The position numbers were made by a program, and so were the translations under genes. This document shows, one piece after another, positions 33,608-36,776 of a stretch of 36,776 nt of DNA (position 1 is its first letter; each line of letters opens with the position of its first letter). Below the pieces are notes generated by a model that was given only the letters and a program-made list of their open reading frames with translations, did no database searches and had not been told where the DNA came from. This stretch comes from Streptomyces albus subsp. chlorinus (GTDB lineage: Bacteria; Actinomycetota; Actinomycetes; Streptomycetales; Streptomycetaceae). The DNA lies in the NCBI RefSeq assembly GCF_013302895.1, contig NZ_VJOK01000001.1, forward strand, positions 1,368,547 through 1,405,322, in the 5' to 3' direction.

Positions 33608-34723
33608 CTACAGGTTGACCTCGCGCATGAGCATGCCGACCTCGGTGTTGGTGAGGCGCCTCAGCCAGCCGGACTTCTGGTCCCCGAGCGCGATGGGCCC
33701 GAAGCGGGTCCGCACCAGCTTCTCCACCGGGAACCCCGCCTCGGCGAGCATGCGCCGCACGATGTGCTTGCGGCCCTCGTGCAGGGAGACCTCCACGAGG
33801 TAGTTCTTGCCGGTGTTCTCCACCACCCGGAAGTGGTCGGCCCGCGCGTACCCGTCGTCGAGGCGGATGCCGTCCTTCAGCCGCTTGCCCAGGTCGCGGG
33901 GCAGCGGGCCCTGGATGGCGGCCAGATAGGTCTTGACGACGCCGTAGCGGGGGTGCGTGAGCCGGTGCGCCAGCTCGCCGTGGTTGGTGAGCAGGATCAG
34001 GCCCTCGGTCTCCGTGTCGAGACGGCCCACGTGGAAGAGGCGGGTCTCCCTGTTCTGGACGTAGTCGCCCAGGCACTGGCGGCCCTCGGGGTCCTCCATG
34101 GAGGCGACGACCCCGGCGGGCTTGTTGAGGGCGAAGAACAGATACGACTGGGTGGCGATGGTCAGCCCGTCGACCTTGATCTCGTCCTTCTCGGGGTCGA
34201 CGCGCAGCCCCTGCTCGCGGACGATCTCGCCGTTGACCTCGACCCTCGCCTGGTCGACCAGTTCCTCGCAGGCGCGCCGCGAACCCATGCCCGCCCTGGC
34301 CAGCACCTTCTGGAGGCGCTCGCCCTCCGGCTGCCCGAAGGTCTTGGGCAGTTTGACGGCGGGCTTGGCGTGCCGGGCGCGGTTGCGCTCCTCGATCTGC
34401 GCCTCGTACTCGCGGGGGCGGGCGGGCGCCGACGCCTTGCGGGCCCGCGCCTTGGGGGCGCCGCTCTTGGTGACGTTCCTGGCGGCCGGCTTGGCCGCGT
34501 TCTTCGTCACGTTCTTGCGGGCGCCGCTCTTGGGACCGCCCGCCTTGCCGCCGCCGGACGGGGCGCCGCCCTGGGTGTAGCGGCGCTCCTCGGGGCGCGG
34601 CTGCCGGGAGCCGTCGCGCGACTGCTGCTGTCCCCGCCGGCCGCCGCCCTGTCGCGGACGGCCGGTGCCGCCCTGCTTGCCGCCTCGGTTACCGCCGGTG
34701 TTCCTGCCGCTGCTGCTTCGCAT
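33608..34723 (-). CDS. rluB: RluB-family 23S rRNA pseudouridine synthase
   Basis: 371 aa. A basic, low-complexity N-terminal extension of about 125 residues (Gly/Arg/Lys/Ala, with NVTKNAAKPA and NVTKSGAPKA repeats) likely binds RNA. Then comes an S4 domain (GERLQKVLARAGMGSRRACE) and the RsuA/RluB catalytic domain with VGRLDTETEGLILLTNHGEL (catalytic Asp in GRLD) and HEGRKHIVRRMLAEAGFPVE. It isomerises uridine in 23S rRNA, as RluB does at the peptidyl-transferase-proximal helix. The ATG shares one base with the scpB stop (TGATG), so it is translated by coupling. A TTG at 34726 is ignored. Confidence 0.93.
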   Translation of the reverse strand: MRSSSGRNTGGNRGGKQGGTGRPRQGGGRRGQQQSRDGSRQPRPEERRYTQGGAPSGGGKAGGPKSGARKNVTKNAAKPAARNVTKSGAPKARARKASAPARPREYEAQIEERNRARHAKPAVKLPKTFGQPEGERLQKVLARAGMGSRRACEELVDQARVEVNGEIVREQGLRVDPEKDEIKVDGLTIATQSYLFFALNKPAGVVASMEDPEGRQCLGDYVQNRETRLFHVGRLDTETEGLILLTNHGELAHRLTHPRYGVVKTYLAAIQGPLPRDLGKRLKDGIRLDDGYARADHFRVVENTGKNYLVEVSLHEGRKHIVRRMLAEAGFPVEKLVRTRFGPIALGDQKSGWLRRLTNTEVGMLMREVNL

Positions 34724-35463
34724 CAATGTTCCGTCTGGGAGTCGGGGGAAGGATCGTCTACCTCGAACGACGGCATGCCCTCCTGGGTCTCCCCCTCCAC
34801 GGCCTCCGCTTCCGGAAGGAAGGGCGCCAGCTCCGGAAGCTCGTCCAGGCCGCGCAGGCCCATACGCTCCAGAAAGTAATGCGTCGTCCTGTAAAGGATC
34901 GCACCTGTCTCGGGTTCCGTGCCCGCCTCCTCCACCAGACCGCGCTGGAGCAGGGTACGCATCACGCCGTCGCAGTTCACACCGCGTACCGCCGAGACCC
35001 GGGAGCGGCTGACCGGCTGCCGGTAGGCGACGACGGCGAGGGTCTCCAGCGCGGCCTGGGTGAGCCGGGCCTGCTGCCCGTCGAGCACGAACCGCTCGAC
35101 GGCGTCCGCGTACTCCTCGCGCGTGGAGAAGCGCCAGCCGCCCGCCACCAGCCGCAGCTCGAAGCCGCGGCCCTGGACGGTGTACTCGTCGGCCAGCTCG
35201 CGCAGCGCGTCGGAAACCTCGCGGGGGCGCCGCTCCAGCACCCTCGCCAGGTGCTCGGCGGTGGCCGGCTCGTCGACGACCATCAAGACGGCCTCCAGCG
35301 CCGGCTTCAGCTCCAGCTCCGCGACGGCGGAGGCACCGGCGGGCGGCGCACCCTCCGGCCCGGGCGCCGAGGCGTCCCGCTCGCCGGCGGCCTCCTGCAC
35401 CTCGTAGGTCTCCTCGTCGGTCCGGGTCCCGGTTCCGGTCCCGGTCACGGCCGGTTCAGTCAT
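34723..35463 (-). CDS. scpB: Condensin-like segregation protein ScpB
   Basis: 246 aa, two winged helices (about 50-130 and 135-200) that bind ScpA and support SMC-ScpAB in compacting and segregating the chromosome. Typical segments are LKPALEAVLMVVDEPATAEH, VQGRGFELRLVAGGWRFST, LTQAALETLAVVAYRQPVSR and ILYRTTHYFLERMGL. N- and C-terminal tails are acidic and disordered. ATG 35463 lies 8 nt inside scpA, with GGAG close upstream. Confidence 0.96.
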   Translation of the reverse strand: MTEPAVTGTGTGTRTDEETYEVQEAAGERDASAPGPEGAPPAGASAVAELELKPALEAVLMVVDEPATAEHLARVLERRPREVSDALRELADEYTVQGRGFELRLVAGGWRFSTREEYADAVERFVLDGQQARLTQAALETLAVVAYRQPVSRSRVSAVRGVNCDGVMRTLLQRGLVEEAGTEPETGAILYRTTHYFLERMGLRGLDELPELAPFLPEAEAVEGETQEGMPSFEVDDPSPDSQTEH

Positions 35464-36568
35464 CCTTGCGCTCCCCTGGCTCCTGGTCGAACTCGTCGGT
35501 CACCCGCGGTACGGCGTCCGCCGTGCCGCTCCACCGGACGAGCAGCGTGCCCAGCGCCTCCTCCTGCTCCAGCGCGACGGCCCGTTCCCGGTACAGCTCC
35601 AGCAGCGCGAGGAAGCGGGCGACGACGGTGAGGGTGTCGGCCGCGTCCTCGGTCAGTTCCTGGAAGCTGGCCTCGCCCCGTTCCCGCAGCCGCGCGACCA
35701 CCACCTCGGCCTGCTCCCGGACGCTGACGAGCGGCGCGTGGATGTGCTCCACGTAGACCTGCGGCTTGGGCTTGGGCCGCATCGCCTTGACGGCGAGCCG
35801 CGCGAACCCCTCGGGACCGACGCTGAGCGCCACCTCGGGCAGCAGCTCCGCGTGGTGCGGCTCCAGTCCCACCGTACGCGGGAAGCGCCGCGCCTCGAGG
35901 TCGAGGCGGGCCGCGAAGATGGTGGCGATCTCCTTGTAGGCGCGGTACTGGAGCAGCCGTGCGAAGAGCAGGTCCCGGGCCTCCAGCAGCGCGAGGTCCG
36001 CCTCGTCCTCCACCTCCGCCTGCGGGAGCAGACGGGCCGCCTTCAGATCGAGGAGGGTGGCCGCGACGACGAGGAACTCGGTGGTCTGGTCGAGGTCCCA
36101 GTCCGGTCCCATGGCGTGGATGTGGGCCATGAACTCGTCGGTGACCTTGGAGAGCGCGACCTCGGTGACGTCCAGTTTGTGCTTGGAGATCAGCTGGAGG
36201 AGAAGGTCGAAGGGCCCCTCGAAGTTGTCGAGCACGACCCGGAACCGCCCGTCGTCGGCCTCGGGTTCGGCGGGCTCGGCGGGCTCCGCGAGTTGGGCGG
36301 GCTCCGCGAGCTGGGCGGGCTCGGCGAGTTGGGCGGGCTCCGCGAGCTGGGCGGGCTCCTCGGGGGCCGTCCGGGGCTCGGCGTCCGTGCCGCCGTCCGC
36401 TGCTGGCCGCTCCGGCACCCGGGCCGGCTCCGGGGGCGGGGCCGGGGCCGGGACGGTGGCCGCTGCCGACGACTCCGGCTCCGGGGCGGGCGCCGCGCCG
36501 GGCCCCCGCCCCAGCGGTCGGCGGGAGCCCCGGCTGCGTCGGGTGTCGTCTGGCGTCGGAGTGGGCAT
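35456..36568 (-). CDS. scpA: Condensin-like segregation protein ScpA
   Basis: 370 aa, the kleisin that closes the SMC ring. The conserved part starts near 108: FRVVLDNFEGPFDLLLQLIS, KVTDEFMAHIHAM, FLVVAATLLDLKAARLLPQA; the C-terminal winged helix ends about 350. The first 107 residues are a Pro/Ala/Glu tail with EPAQLA repeated four times, unusual in length and encoded by 18-bp tandem repeats. ATG 36568 lacks a good ribosome site, so translation may be linked to the upstream gene 26 bp away. Confidence 0.96.
   Translation of the reverse strand: MPTPTPDDTRRSRGSRRPLGRGPGAAPAPEPESSAAATVPAPAPPPEPARVPERPAADGGTDAEPRTAPEEPAQLAEPAQLAEPAQLAEPAQLAEPAEPAEPEADDGRFRVVLDNFEGPFDLLLQLISKHKLDVTEVALSKVTDEFMAHIHAMGPDWDLDQTTEFLVVAATLLDLKAARLLPQAEVEDEADLALLEARDLLFARLLQYRAYKEIATIFAARLDLEARRFPRTVGLEPHHAELLPEVALSVGPEGFARLAVKAMRPKPKPQVYVEHIHAPLVSVREQAEVVVARLRERGEASFQELTEDAADTLTVVARFLALLELYRERAVALEQEEALGTLLVRWSGTADAVPRVTDEFDQEPGERKDD
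36270..36359 (-). repeat. 18-bp tandem repeats encoding EPAQLA in scpA
   Basis: Four full 18-bp units at 36279-36296, 36297-36314, 36315-36332 and 36333-36350 (GCGGGCTCCGCGAGTTGG type, differing at two positions) are flanked by partial units. In frame they encode EPAQLA copies, so number changes would keep scpA in frame. Confidence 0.9.
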
Positions 36569-36593
36569 CGCAGGCAGCGTACTGGCAAGCAGG

Positions 36594-36776
36594 TCAGCGC
36601 CCGCGCAACCGCCGTACGAGAATGCTCGCGTCTCCCCGCGACTCCAGGTCGGCCAGGACCACGGCGACGGCCTCGCGCACGATCCGGCCGCGGTCCACGG
36701 CCAGTCCGTGCTCGCCGCGCAGCACCAGCCGCGCGTGTTCGAGGTCCATCAGCTCCTCGGCCGAGACGTAGACGGT
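36594..36776 (-). CDS. Conserved small protein upstream of scpA (partial)
   Basis: The last 60 codons are visible, ending TGA at 36594-36596; the start is right of the window. Visible segments are VYVSAEELMDLEHARLVLRG, HGLAVDRGRIVREAVAVVLA and a tail ESRGDASILVRRLRGR. The REAVAVVLADLE helix resembles short DNA-binding or toxin-antitoxin-like helices, but I do not recognise a family. In Streptomyces a small conserved gene sits between scpA and a parA-like gene, and this is probably it. It likely heads the same transcript as scpA. Confidence 0.7.
   Translation of the reverse strand, partial: TVYVSAEELMDLEHARLVLRGEHGLAVDRGRIVREAVAVVLADLESRGDASILVRRLRGR

Overview
The window is very GC-rich actinobacterial chromosome, almost certainly Streptomyces. 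The signs are strong G/C bias at third codon positions, GTG/TTG starts, streptogrisin-type secreted proteases, a SepF-like protein next to the core, and the run scpA-scpB-rluB-aroH-tyrA-cmk-plsC-der. From memory (not searched), gene order matches the S. coelicolor region running from dnaE2 through the SepF-like gene sflA to scpA. It is mostly core chromosome with small accessory insertions. I see no rRNA, tRNA, transposase, integrase or CRISPR array.

Layout. 1-138 is the tail of a sortase-anchored surface protein. 253-1810 holds a PPOX-type flavin protein and, convergent to it, a secreted lipase. 2192-4519 is a CopA-type copper ATPase whose upstream region carries two inverted copies of a 17-bp element. 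4536-9166 is a translationally coupled mutagenesis pair: dnaE2 (error-prone polymerase) followed by a shortened Y-family protein lacking most catalytic carboxylates and the fingers domain. A near-perfect actinobacterial SOS box lies 63 bp upstream of dnaE2. 9286-11469 has a GNAT protein and a divergent SDR/TetR pair with an operator-like palindrome. 11654-12682 is asd, closed by a strong terminator.

12854-15306 contains two tandem secreted chymotrypsin-fold proteases: a long-propeptide streptogrisin (TTG start) and a streptogrisin B orthologue. 15806-17557 has a SepF-like protein and a glutaryl-CoA-dehydrogenase-like enzyme, convergent on a shared terminator. 17606-21920 has a 14-TM MFS exporter, a PIG-V-type mannosyltransferase and a PAP2 phosphatase. 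21984-25761 has an I78 protease-inhibitor-like small protein, a WYL regulator, and a coupled GT4 glycosyltransferase plus unknown partner. 26065-28609 has a secreted Rpf/LysM muralytic protein, a divergent unknown protein and a poorly defined small ORF running into der.

From 28513 to the right edge is a dense minus-strand housekeeping array: (scpA upstream neighbour)-scpA-scpB-rluB, then aroH-tyrA-cmk-plsC-der, joined by 1-8 nt start/stop overlaps except at a few gaps. It links chromosome condensation (ScpAB), rRNA modification (RluB), tyrosine biosynthesis (AroH, TyrA), nucleotide metabolism (Cmk), phospholipid acylation (PlsC-like) and ribosome assembly (Der). The most distinctive items are the fingerless Y-family partner of DnaE2, the paired inverted elements in front of copA, and several structured leaders or palindromes (asd, protease, WYL, Rpf). 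I do not see a convincing wholly new multi-gene system.
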